Positions 45,881-54,149 of a stretch of DNA of 64,000 nt are shown one piece after another. Numbering within the stretch: position 1 is the first letter of the stretch; each line of letters opens with the position of its first letter. Where the stretch lies: the NCBI RefSeq assembly GCF_014635885.1, contig NZ_BMDR01000006.1, forward strand, positions 1 to 64,000, in the 5' to 3' direction. The position numbers and the translations under genes were made by a program. Source of the stretch: Acinetobacter vivianii. GTDB taxonomy: Bacteria > Pseudomonadota > Gammaproteobacteria > Pseudomonadales > Moraxellaceae. The notes below the pieces were generated by a model that was not told the origin of the DNA, ran no database searches, and saw only the letters and a program-made list of their open reading frames with translations.

Positions 45881-46591
45881 ATGAAAACAATACTTTTCCC
45901 AAGCATTATTTTAGTTTCAGCGATTGCTTTAACCGCCTGTGGAGAAAATTTTTCTGCTGCCAATGTCAGCTTGGGAGGCAGTGGTTCTGGTACCCAGAAA
46001 CCCTTACCTGGTGGGGGAAATGGTGGAGGCTCGCATCCCTCTACGGGAGATAAAGGTGAATTTTATGAATATGTCGTCGTAATCCCGCAAGAGACCCAAA
46101 GCAGCTGTATGGGGATGCAACGCAGCATGCGTTTTATCGATGCTGAAACCAAACAACCTTTAGCTGTAAACTCCCTTCAGAGCTTAGCCACATCATCCCT
46201 GCAAATTGAAATTAGCAACACCACCCCAAATTATGTTTATCAGCTCGTACCGCTGTGCCGTCCGATTGAGTTCCAAATCGGTGAAACTATCATGTTTCAT
46301 GGACAATCATTAAGATGCGCTACAGATCAAGATGAAATACAAGTATTGCGCCCTTATGAAACACGGACTTATGAGCTCGATCTCAGCTTTGCGGAGACTG
46401 AACTTCCCTTAATCGTAAACTATAAAGCTTTTTATCGTACTGACTTGCCTAGTATCGGGACAGCATGGGAAAAATGTGACGCAGCCCAAATCACTGTGCC
46501 TATTTATAAGAAACGTATTCCTAAAGAGCCTAAAATTATAGAACCACCGATCACGGTTCCTGAACTACCTGTCGGTGAGAAGCCAGAATAA
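45881..46591 (+). CDS. Hypothetical lipoprotein
   Basis: A 236-residue lipoprotein: signal MKTILFPSIILVSAIALTAC with lipobox Cys20, a Gly/Ser-rich linker (LGGSGSGTQKP, GGGNGGGSH) and a beta-rich domain. The C-terminus is Pro/Glu/Lys-rich. Four cysteines in the mature part (e.g. SSCMGMQ, PLCRPIE) could form disulfides. Not recognised otherwise. It follows DUF6502 by two bases, which suggests a linked role, though other DUF6502 genes are accompanied by different secreted proteins. Confidence 0.75.
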   Translation: MKTILFPSIILVSAIALTACGENFSAANVSLGGSGSGTQKPLPGGGNGGGSHPSTGDKGEFYEYVVVIPQETQSSCMGMQRSMRFIDAETKQPLAVNSLQSLATSSLQIEISNTTPNYVYQLVPLCRPIEFQIGETIMFHGQSLRCATDQDEIQVLRPYETRTYELDLSFAETELPLIVNYKAFYRTDLPSIGTAWEKCDAAQITVPIYKKRIPKEPKIIEPPITVPELPVGEKPE

Positions 46592-46604
46592 TGCTGGTCA
46601 TGAA

Positions 46605-46643
46605 AAAATTAAAACCCGAGTCCTGCATCCTGCAAAACTCGGG
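46605..46643 (-). terminator. Minus-strand intrinsic terminator
   Basis: CCCGAGT (46615-46621 read on the plus strand) pairs with ACTCGGG (46637-46643). On the minus strand the hairpin is followed by TTTTAATTTTTT. No U-run exists on the plus strand. It can end either the EEP-family gene's transcript or a small RNA. Confidence 0.7.
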
Positions 46644-46697
46644 CAAATGAGGTTGTGCTTTCACGTTATTTTTATTATCTTGCGTCCATCGCATGCA

Positions 46698-46754
46698 TCA
46701 TATCCATGATGACTGTTCCATCTCAGCGCTGCTTATCCTTAATCGGAAATCCAT
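46698..46754 (-). CDS. Micro-ORF of 18 codons in the putative RNA
   Basis: ATG at 46754 reads MDFRLRISSAEMEQSSWI and stops at 46698. AAGGA lies about eight bases upstream. Such a tiny frame can occur by chance; it is recorded because of the ribosome-site-like motif and its position in an otherwise unexplained gap. Confidence 0.2.
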   Translation of the reverse strand: MDFRLRISSAEMEQSSWI

Positions 46755-46829
46755 TCCTGCGTCCTTGTGCTGATGTATTTAGAATAAATCTTTTGCGGCT
46801 GTAGGACTATTCGTTACAAACTTAAATCT

Positions 46830-46849
46830 ATGTACGAAATAACGTACAT
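46830..46849. promoter_or_regulatory. Palindrome ATGTACG-N6-CGTACAT
   Basis: Perfect 7-bp arms (46830-46836 and 46843-46849) with a six-base AAATAA centre. It lies upstream of the putative minus-strand RNA and resembles a dimeric regulator site; no T run, so not a terminator. Confidence 0.45.
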
Positions 46850-46932
46850 TAATTAGCTAAAGTTTAAAATCACGCAATTCCTCAAATCACTGAAATCTAA
46901 ATAAAACACGTAATTTAATCTTATACAACCCA

Positions 46933-48048
46933 CTATTTATGAGGTTGAGCCAAAGGATCAATGACCTCTTTCTCCTCTTCCTCAGCCTTCTCTATGCCTT
47001 CCTGTATCGCCTTTTGAGCCTCCTGTTCATCTTCGGCTGTCTGTTCCAGTGATTCCTGCTGTTGTTCAAATAGACGATCTGTTTGTAACACCACATAAAT
47101 CGGAAAATGATCTGAACCAATATGCGACAAGCGTTTCATTTTGACTAAACCAAAATCCGTACTATGAAACAGATGATCCAGTGACCAGCGCAGTAAAGGA
47201 TAATCAGCATGGAAAGTATTCATGAAATAGCGCCCAACCCGTGGGTCAAGCAAGCCACTAATACGCTGGAATAGGCGGGTTGTTCTCGACCATGCCACAT
47301 CATTCAGATCTCCCATCACGATACAGCTCTGATCTAGGTCTTTAATTTGGTCACCCACAATCAAGAGTTCGGCATCTCTTAAAGTTGAGTCTTTGGCCTC
47401 AGTTGGACTCGGAGGTTTAGGATGTAAACAGTACAACTTGACCTGCACACCCGACGCTAACGTCAGACAAGTGTGAATCGAAGGAATCTCGTCACTTAAG
47501 ATAAATTTCACTTCGGTATCATTTAACGGCAAACGACTATACAGATGCATTCCATATAGATTGTCTAAAGGCACAGGCACACGGAAAGGATAATCTGCTT
47601 CGATTTTGCTCAGCGCGTGTTGCCATGCAGCATCCGACTCAAGGGTCAGCACCACATCAGGTTTTAGATTTTCAATATGCGCTAGCAAAAGATGATATTT
47701 ATCGTTTGGAGTCAGTACATTCGCAACCAGTAATGAAACTTGCTGTTCAGGTTTTAACTGCGCCTTCTTTACTTTTTGAACCTGCTTTTTCCATAATGGC
47801 GTATAGGGCAAAACCATTTTGAGCTGATAGGCAATCGCAGCCATTAAACCAAGAAAAAACAGCTCCGTGCTCAAAGTCCAGTCCGATACACCAAATAACA
47901 TTACACAAGCGGTCAAAATCCCCAATGCCAAAATTTGTAATCTGGGAAAATCCGCCCCCCGAAACCACCACTCATCTCGAGGGATCAAAGACCAAAATGA
48001 AAGCCATATCACCACTGCTGCGCAAATCTGAATCCACATCATGTTCAT
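46933..48048 (-). CDS. Endonuclease/exonuclease/phosphatase (EEP) family membrane protein
   Basis: A 371-residue protein with two or three N-terminal membrane segments (about residues 3-20, 38-75) and an EEP-fold domain that faces the periplasm: VVLTLESDAAW with the metal-binding Glu, CIVMGDLNDVAWS, and HIGSDHFPIYV with the catalytic Asp-His. The C-terminal 45 residues are very acidic and Gln-rich (EQQQESLEQTAEDEQEAQK). Substrate is unknown; relatives hydrolyse phosphoesters or nucleic acids. Confidence 0.85.
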   Translation of the reverse strand: MNMMWIQICAAVVIWLSFWSLIPRDEWWFRGADFPRLQILALGILTACVMLFGVSDWTLSTELFFLGLMAAIAYQLKMVLPYTPLWKKQVQKVKKAQLKPEQQVSLLVANVLTPNDKYHLLLAHIENLKPDVVLTLESDAAWQHALSKIEADYPFRVPVPLDNLYGMHLYSRLPLNDTEVKFILSDEIPSIHTCLTLASGVQVKLYCLHPKPPSPTEAKDSTLRDAELLIVGDQIKDLDQSCIVMGDLNDVAWSRTTRLFQRISGLLDPRVGRYFMNTFHADYPLLRWSLDHLFHSTDFGLVKMKRLSHIGSDHFPIYVVLQTDRLFEQQQESLEQTAEDEQEAQKAIQEGIEKAEEEEKEVIDPLAQPHK

Positions 48049-48161
48049 TTTTCTCTTTGGGATAGCATAGATTTACAATAAAGCTGTAGCTTTATCAATT
48101 TTCTATCTAATATAAACAAGATATTCCACTCAATAAACAGACTGTTTTAGTGAGGTAACGC

Positions 48162-48189
48162 TTGCAGTTGTGGACGCTTTTGATACACT
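48162..48189 (+). promoter_or_regulatory. Possible sigma-70 promoter for asd
   Basis: TTGCAG (48162-48167) and TACACT (48184-48189) with a 16-base spacer, 41 bases upstream of the asd ATG. Confidence 0.4.
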
Positions 48190-48230
48190 CAAACCCCTTT
48201 TAATTTTTTTACATACCGAGGCACAATGAC

Positions 48231-49349
48231 ATGAAAGTAGGTCTGGTCGGTTGGCGTGGGATGGTTGGTTCTGTCCTTATGCAACGTATGGTTGAAGAGA
48301 ATGATTTTGCTCATATTGAGCCATTCTATTTCTCTACCAGTAATGCAGGTGGTGAAGCGCCTGCATTTGGTGGTAAGACTGCCCCAGCACTTATGGATGC
48401 AACGGACATTAAGAGTCTGAAGCAAATGGATGTCATTTTAACCTGTCAAGGTGGTGATTACACATCTGAAGTTTTCCCGAAACTCAAAGCTGAAGGTTGG
48501 GATGGCTACTGGATTGATGCAGCTTCTACCTTGCGTATGGCGGATGATGCAATCATCGTACTTGATCCAGTGAACTTGAACGTAATCAAAGATGGTTTAG
48601 TGAATGGCACTAAAACATTTGTTGGCGGTAACTGTACTGTTTCACTGATGTTGATGGGCTTGGGTTCATTATTCCAGAACAATCTGGTTGAGTGGGCTAC
48701 ATCAATGACTTATCAGGCAGCATCGGGTGCAGGCGCGCAAAACATGCGTGAACTGATCACAGGTATGGGCTATCTGTATAACAATACCAAAGACTTACTG
48801 GATGACCCTAAATCTGCGATTCTTGATATTGATCGTCAAATTGCAGACTTGCAACGTGGCGAAGGTTTCCCGAAAGCAAACTTCGGCGTGCCATTGGCAG
48901 GTTCATTGATTCCATATATCGACAAACAGCTCGAAAGTGGTCAATCAAAAGAAGAATGGAAAGGTCAGGTTGAAACCAACAAGATCCTCGGTAACCAGCA
49001 AATTGTTCCAATCGATGGACACTGTGTCCGTATCGGTGCGATGCGTTGTCACTCTCAAGCGATTACATTGAAATTGAAAAAAGATGTGGCGCTGGACGAG
49101 ATCGAAGACATGATTCGTAACTCTAGCCAATGGGCAAAAGTGGTTCCGAATACACGCGAAGCATCAATGACTGATCTTACCCCAGTTGCAGTAACAGGAA
49201 CTTTAACTGTTCCAGTGGGCCGTTTACGCAAACTGAATATGGGTAAAGAATATCTAGGTGCATTCACAGTTGGTGACCAGTTACTTTGGGGCGCTGCTGA
49301 ACCATTGCGTCGTATGCTTCGTATTCTGGTTGAATACAAGAACGCTTAA
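48231..49349 (+). CDS. asd: Aspartate-semialdehyde dehydrogenase
   Basis: NADPH-dependent reduction of aspartyl phosphate to aspartate semialdehyde, the branch point to lysine, diaminopimelate, threonine and methionine. The N-terminus [20 protein letters not shown] holds the Rossmann loop, catalytic Cys135 is in [14 protein letters not shown], and the later His lies in [12 protein letters not shown]. Length 372 and these motifs match the Gram-negative type. It is followed by the fimV-type genes as in Pseudomonas. Confidence 0.97.
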   Translation: MKVGLVGWRGMVGSVLMQRMVEENDFAHIEPFYFSTSNAGGEAPAFGGKTAPALMDATDIKSLKQMDVILTCQGGDYTSEVFPKLKAEGWDGYWIDAASTLRMADDAIIVLDPVNLNVIKDGLVNGTKTFVGGNCTVSLMLMGLGSLFQNNLVEWATSMTYQAASGAGAQNMRELITGMGYLYNNTKDLLDDPKSAILDIDRQIADLQRGEGFPKANFGVPLAGSLIPYIDKQLESGQSKEEWKGQVETNKILGNQQIVPIDGHCVRIGAMRCHSQAITLKLKKDVALDEIEDMIRNSSQWAKVVPNTREASMTDLTPVAVTGTLTVPVGRLRKLNMGKEYLGAFTVGDQLLWGAAEPLRRMLRILVEYKNA

Positions 49350-49368
49350 GCAAAAATCCCGAAAAATC

Positions 49369-49398
49369 AAAAGCCGATCACATTTGATCGGCTTTTTT
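49369..49398 (+). terminator. Intrinsic terminator of asd
   Basis: AAAAGCCGATCA (49369-49380) pairs with TGATCGGCTTTT (49385-49396) around CATT, followed by T residues. It separates asd from the FimV genes. Confidence 0.9.
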
Positions 49399-49490
49399 AT
49401 GTGGATGGAAAATGAAGAATTTACAATTCATTTACATCACGGTAATGTATACTTTTTTCTGACCATAACATCACTTTTTCATGGATCGAG

Positions 49491-50954
49491 ATGACTGTTT
49501 ATAACAAATTAAAAATTGCCATTTTAACCATAATTTCTTCGCAACATCTTTATGCAATTACACTTGATCCATTGCAAATTCAGTCTGCTCCGGGTGAGTT
49601 ACTTTATGCGGAAATGAGTTTCCATCAAGCTGATATCAACTCGAAATTTGATGTGAGTCTAGCAACGCCTGAAGACTTATTGATGATTGGTGCCGCACAT
49701 CAGCCCCCTTCAAACCTGAACTTTTTTACACGTCGCAACAATCAGGGAGAAGGTGTCATTGTGATCACCTCTTCCCGTCCAATGACGGATGCTGAACTAA
49801 ACATCATTATCAAAATCCAAGAAGGTGGTGCTTCTCATTTAAAGCATATTCGACAGTCTATGCGTCAGGCAGCAAAGCCACCGCTCAGCGCAAAAAGTAA
49901 TAATGAAAAGTCACTCACACCTAAATTTATTGTTAGTGAAAAAGATATTGCCTTAAACCTGCCTGAAAGTACCCGTTTCAATGTTGCAGATACCAATACC
50001 AAAGCAGTCTCTAAACAGGAAACGCTATTAAATGCGCCCTTTGCCTTGCCGCCAGCATTAAAGAAACAGCAATCTTCTGCACCTGAAGCAGCCGCAATAT
50101 CCGTTGCTGTGCCTGCAAAAGTAGAACCTTCTGTTGTAGCAGCATCACTCCAACAAACAGCATCGAATGTAAGTAGCAAAGCAGAGAAAGCAACTGAAGC
50201 TCCTGCAATTAAACAGGAAAATATTCAAACGGCACAAGCAGCGACACCTGCAACAGAGACTGCTCCACCTGCAAATGAGCTAAAAAATACGGCATTAAAA
50301 TCTGTTGAAGATGGCGAGATAACCAAAGCCCAATATCAAGCCAAAGAGCTTTCAGCCCCTGCGAAGAAAAAAGCACCTGTTCAAAATACGCCAACGACAT
50401 CAGCTGAAACCGCACAACAACATGTTGTACAACGCAATGAATCCCTCTGGAGTATTGCACAACGTATTGCAGGACAAACCCAGCAACCTGTCGCTCAGGT
50501 GATGCATCAAATCAAGGCACAAAATGAGCATGCCTTTATTGGAGGCAATGCAAATCGACTCAGACAAGGTTCACATTTGAACTTTAATTTCAGCGCGACA
50601 GCAACGCAGCAGAATAAGAATATCAATCAAATCGCAGCTCAAACCCAACGCCCTGCCGCTGCTAAAGCCAAATATCGCTTACAACAGGCAGAAATGTCCT
50701 TAGTCGCTGAAAGTAATCAAGATTCAAGTACGGGAAGTGCCAAAAAAGACACATTACAACAAAAAACCAGTGCAGACTTGTCATTAAAAGTTATGACAGC
50801 ACGGGAAAAAACCGTTACATTACAAAGAAACGTAACACAGTTAGAACTGGCACTGCATCAAAAGGAACAACGTATTCAGCTGTTAAATGCTCGGCTTGCC
50901 GAACTACAAGATCAGTTAAAAGTGCAGCAGGAAACTAAAAAGTCAACACGCTAG
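49491..50954 (+). CDS. fimV: FimV-type protein, periplasmic half
   Basis: A 487-residue secreted protein. After a signal peptide (KIAILTIISSQHLYA) comes the FimV N-terminal domain, LDPLQIQSAPGELLYAEMSF. The middle is Ala/Pro/Gln-rich and low complexity, then a LysM-like module (HVVQRNESLWSIAQRIAG, near residue 313) and a C-terminal coiled coil. Other FimV proteins have a membrane helix and cytosolic domain in the same chain; here these are encoded by the next gene, 61 bases on. FimV/HubP organises cell poles and type IV pili or type II secretion. There is no frameshift or stop damage visible. Confidence 0.82.
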   Translation: MTVYNKLKIAILTIISSQHLYAITLDPLQIQSAPGELLYAEMSFHQADINSKFDVSLATPEDLLMIGAAHQPPSNLNFFTRRNNQGEGVIVITSSRPMTDAELNIIIKIQEGGASHLKHIRQSMRQAAKPPLSAKSNNEKSLTPKFIVSEKDIALNLPESTRFNVADTNTKAVSKQETLLNAPFALPPALKKQQSSAPEAAAISVAVPAKVEPSVVAASLQQTASNVSSKAEKATEAPAIKQENIQTAQAATPATETAPPANELKNTALKSVEDGEITKAQYQAKELSAPAKKKAPVQNTPTTSAETAQQHVVQRNESLWSIAQRIAGQTQQPVAQVMHQIKAQNEHAFIGGNANRLRQGSHLNFNFSATATQQNKNINQIAAQTQRPAAAKAKYRLQQAEMSLVAESNQDSSTGSAKKDTLQQKTSADLSLKVMTAREKTVTLQRNVTQLELALHQKEQRIQLLNARLAELQDQLKVQQETKKSTR

Positions 50955-51015
50955 GTTACGAGAAGATTCTCATAAATTTGCATAAAAGCGGCTCAATCTT
51001 TAAGGGGTAAAGATC

Positions 51016-52257
51016 ATGTCAAATATAATCATCGTACTACTGGTCATTGTGCTGGTGGTTGCGATCTTTTTAAAAAAGCGTGAAAGTAATCAAGCCAATG
51101 CTGCACCAAAGAAAGGTACAGCTAAAACACCGAAAAAATCTGCGACCAAAACGGCTTCACGCACGGCTTTAGTTCGTGAAGAACAAGAACTTGCCCCTCA
51201 AGTTAGCACTGCAATTTCTGAAAGCCTTCGCCAACAGCTTGAAAAGCAAATACATAGTGGCAATTTCCAAGCCGCTGAAGCACAAATCAATCAGGCTTTA
51301 AAACAAGATAATTCTCAACATGAGCTTTATCTTTTTTTACTGGAGATTCATCTTAAACAGAAAGATGATTTTGCAATTGATCAACTGATCAAGCATGTGC
51401 ATGCACTGAAACTTGAAGATATTGCGCAAGCCGCTGAAATCAAACATCGTGAATATCTACAGAATAAACAGCCTGACTCTATTGATTTTAATTCGGCAAG
51501 CTTTCATCAAATGCATACGACCACAGAACCTGTCGCTCAAAACAATAGCGCAGATTTCGATGCATTAGTTCAAACACCAGCAGCACAGTCTTTTGACGAT
51601 TTACAATCTGAATATACGGCTCCTGCGGAAGAAGCCAGAACAGTAGAACCCGCACCTGAAGTACAGCCTTTAGATTTCAACTTTTCATTTGAACAAAAGG
51701 AAACTGTTGAACCAGCTCCTGCACCAGTTGAAACACCTGAAGCAAAACAACAGCAACCACTTGAGTTTTCTTTTAATCTGGACTCAGCAACACCGAAGAC
51801 TGAAGAAACCAAAGTTGCAGACAGCAAGCCAGAATTAGACTTTAACTTTGCGGATTTAGAGGTTGTTGCAAATCAACCTGAAGCCAAACAGCAAAGTACA
51901 GAAACAGCACCGAGCCTTGATTTCAATTTTGAACCGTCTCAAGCGCAGGTTGAAGAAAAAACCTCGATTGAAAAGACTGAGTTTTCATTTGAAGCTGTAA
52001 CACCAGCGTCTGTTGCTGAACCTAAAGTTGAATTTACTCCAGCACCATCTCAAACTTCAGCAAGTCATGATCCACTGGTGCAATCATTCCCTGACTTGCA
52101 ACAACTGAATGAAGCGCAGCTCAATTTAGAACTGGCTGAACAATATGTTGAACTGGGCGCCTATGAGTCTACCCGTGAATTGTTAAAAAACACCTCAGCA
52201 TTCAATCCAGAGCAACAACAACGTTCAGAAATTTTACTGAATAAAATAGCTTCCTGA
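51016..52257 (+). CDS. FimV-type protein, membrane and cytosolic half
   Basis: A 413-residue protein with an N-terminal membrane helix (MSNIIIVLLVIVLVVAIFL), a basic stretch, a TPR-like segment around residues 70-150 (QQLEKQIHSGNFQAAEAQIN), an acidic Pro-rich region with five copies of an LDFNF-like motif, and a C-terminal FimV repeat (LNLELAEQYVELGAYESTRE). It has its own AAGGGG ribosome site and ATG, 61 bases after the first FimV gene and without a terminator between. Together they equal one FimV protein. Confidence 0.8.
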   Translation: MSNIIIVLLVIVLVVAIFLKKRESNQANAAPKKGTAKTPKKSATKTASRTALVREEQELAPQVSTAISESLRQQLEKQIHSGNFQAAEAQINQALKQDNSQHELYLFLLEIHLKQKDDFAIDQLIKHVHALKLEDIAQAAEIKHREYLQNKQPDSIDFNSASFHQMHTTTEPVAQNNSADFDALVQTPAAQSFDDLQSEYTAPAEEARTVEPAPEVQPLDFNFSFEQKETVEPAPAPVETPEAKQQQPLEFSFNLDSATPKTEETKVADSKPELDFNFADLEVVANQPEAKQQSTETAPSLDFNFEPSQAQVEEKTSIEKTEFSFEAVTPASVAEPKVEFTPAPSQTSASHDPLVQSFPDLQQLNEAQLNLELAEQYVELGAYESTRELLKNTSAFNPEQQQRSEILLNKIAS

Positions 52258-52301
52258 ATTTGATCAGTCTAATATAAGCAGTCTCTAAGACTGCTTTTTT
52301 T

Positions 52302-53270
52302 ATGATGAAAAAAATCGCTTTAATCTATATGGGTGGAACTTTTGGCTGTATTGGCGAACCGTTAATGCCAATGCCAGAACAGGACTTTTTACCACTACTT
52401 GGCAAGGTGATCCCACCACATTTACAGGTCGAATGCTTCGCTGCACCCAGTATTAAAGACAGCAGTGCCTGTACTGCAACCGATTGGCTCAAACTGGTCC
52501 AACAAATCCAGCAACTACAACTGAATGGCTTCCAGCATTTTGTGATTATTCACGGTACGGATACGCTCAGTTATGCTGCTGCTACACTGGCACGATTCTT
52601 AGGCCATTCTTGCCATGCGATTATTACGGGCAGCCAATATCCATTACTGAATATTGAGGGCAATGACACACGCGAGTTTACCGATGCAATCGGTAACTTA
52701 TATCTGGCCCTAGAGCAGGTATTGAGCTTAGCAAGCGGTGTTTATCTGGCCTTTCATCAACAAATTTTCCATGCCCAAACCACGCTAAAAGCACATACAA
52801 CTGAGCTGGATGCATTTGTCGGGATCAAGGCTGAGCAAAGTTGTAAGACCACGGCTGATCCTTTTGTCATCCACAATGAGCATATCGAAAAAGCAGCACA
52901 ACTGAGCATGCTCAATCTGATGTTACAGCCGATTGCAAAAGAGCAGCTCATCATGCAGTTAAAAAATCTTGTGGCTGCTCCACCTGACTTTCTGGTTTTA
53001 CAAGGTTTCGGAACAGGCAATATTGCCGTCAATGATGAAATTCTTGCGTTATTTGACGCTTTTTATCAGAAGCAATGTCTGCCAATTATTAGTACACAGG
53101 TCACCTTCGGACAGTTGGATCAGCGTTATGCAGTCAGCTCATGGATTCAATCTGCCAAAGTTTTGGTCAATGATTGCCATAGCCATGCCGATTTATATGC
53201 AAAAGCCCTGCAAATGTATTTAAAATACCCGACCCACGAACAATGGTTCGAACATTGGCATCAACACTAA
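52302..53270 (+). CDS. ansA: L-asparaginase (type I-like)
   Basis: Hydrolyses asparagine to aspartate and ammonia. The first catalytic motif MGGTFGCIGEPL near the N-terminus and the second VIIHGTDTLSYAA with the Thr-Asp pair are present. No signal peptide is seen, so it is a cytosolic type I form of 322 residues. It lies between the FimV genes and truA, an insertion relative to the Pseudomonas gene order. It starts 44 bases after the FimV stop and ends 15 bases before truA. Confidence 0.9.
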   Translation: MMKKIALIYMGGTFGCIGEPLMPMPEQDFLPLLGKVIPPHLQVECFAAPSIKDSSACTATDWLKLVQQIQQLQLNGFQHFVIIHGTDTLSYAAATLARFLGHSCHAIITGSQYPLLNIEGNDTREFTDAIGNLYLALEQVLSLASGVYLAFHQQIFHAQTTLKAHTTELDAFVGIKAEQSCKTTADPFVIHNEHIEKAAQLSMLNLMLQPIAKEQLIMQLKNLVAAPPDFLVLQGFGTGNIAVNDEILALFDAFYQKQCLPIISTQVTFGQLDQRYAVSSWIQSAKVLVNDCHSHADLYAKALQMYLKYPTHEQWFEHWHQH

Positions 53271-53285
53271 TATTGAGGTTAGAAC

Positions 53286-54083
53286 ATGCAACGTTATGCA
53301 ATTGGTATTGAATTTTGCGGTACTCAATACCGTGGTTGGCAAACCCAACAGGCTGGCGTGATCACTGTTCAGGAAACCGTAGAAAAAGTGTTGAGTACCA
53401 TTGCCAATGAACCCATCGTGTTACATGGCGCGGGTCGTACCGATGCAGGGGTGCATGCAACCAATATGGTGGCGCATTTTGATACCGAAGCGATCCGTCC
53501 AGAACTTGGCTGGATTCGTGGTGCCAACAGTCAACTTCCCAAAGATATTTCCATTCAGTGGATTAAATGCATGGATGAAAATTTCCATGCCCGTTTTAAG
53601 GCAGTAGCGCGTCGTTATCGTTATGTGGTGTATAACGCCCCTACTCGCCCTGCGTTGCTATACAAGCAAGTCACGCATCTCTATCAAACACTTGATGTCC
53701 AGAAAATGATTGCGGCTGCATCCAAGTTTGAAGGAACGCATAATTTCGAAACCTTCCGTGCTGCGGCGTGTCAGTCGAATCAACCTGTGCGTCATGTAAA
53801 ACATTGCCGCTTGTTTGAGCATGGCCGTTATTTAGTTTTAGATATTCAGGCAGATGGTTTCTTACATCACATGGTACGCAACATCATGGGTTGCCTGCTT
53901 GAAATCGGTCAAGGCATGTATGACATCGACCATATCGATACCATGTTTGCAGCAGAAGACCGTACCGCTGCTGGTATTACCGCCCCTTCCGATGGTCTCT
54001 ATTTTATTCAGGCCTATTATCCAGATGAGTTTGAATTACCGAAGATGCCTTTAGGGCCGCAATGGCTTAACTTACCTGAATAA
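53286..54083 (+). CDS. truA: tRNA pseudouridine(38-40) synthase
   Basis: Forms pseudouridine at positions 38-40 of the anticodon arm. The catalytic aspartate is in GAGRTDAGVHA, with YDGTQYRGWQ-like start EFCGTQYRGWQ and FLHHMVRNIMGCL further on. Length 265 residues. It starts 15 bases after ansA and ends before a terminator. Confidence 0.96.
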   Translation: MQRYAIGIEFCGTQYRGWQTQQAGVITVQETVEKVLSTIANEPIVLHGAGRTDAGVHATNMVAHFDTEAIRPELGWIRGANSQLPKDISIQWIKCMDENFHARFKAVARRYRYVVYNAPTRPALLYKQVTHLYQTLDVQKMIAAASKFEGTHNFETFRAAACQSNQPVRHVKHCRLFEHGRYLVLDIQADGFLHHMVRNIMGCLLEIGQGMYDIDHIDTMFAAEDRTAAGITAPSDGLYFIQAYYPDEFELPKMPLGPQWLNLPE

Positions 54084-54100
54084 TGCACTCTACTAAGTAC

Positions 54101-54136
54101 ATAAAAAAAGCCTGATCAATTTGACCAGGCTTGTTT
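54101..54136. terminator. Bidirectional intrinsic terminator after truA
   Basis: AAGCCTG (54108-54114) pairs with CAGGCTT (54126-54132) with further pairing in the loop. The strong A run on the left gives a T run for the minus-strand AraC gene; the plus side has a weaker T-rich tail. Confidence 0.78.
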
Positions 54137-54149
54137 CATTTGAAATCAA

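Larger units (their letters stand above)
46605..46800 (-). ncRNA. Candidate small RNA or long structured 3' UTR
   Basis: Non-coding sequence on the minus strand between the EEP-family gene (stop at 46933) and the terminator at 46605-46643. No terminator occurs nearer to that gene. The region has several short inverted sequences (e.g. ATCATGGAT and GATGCATGC). A promoter is not convincing (TATTCT or TAAATA as -10 without a good -35). Boundaries are rough. Confidence 0.32.
46592..46932. other. 341-base convergent intergenic region
   Basis: No protein gene of normal size is present. It holds a minus-strand terminator hairpin (46605-46643), an 18-residue minus-strand micro-ORF with a ribosome-site-like AAGGA (46698-46754), and a palindrome at 46830-46849. 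Convergent genes need no promoters here, so this much sequence is unexpected. See the separate entries. Confidence 0.6.

Noticed and set aside
50954..51016. Frameshift or stop mutation that breaks one fimV gene
   Set aside because: The second gene has its own ATG and AAGGGG site, and the 61-base gap is not in a translatable frame with the first; two intact genes fit better.
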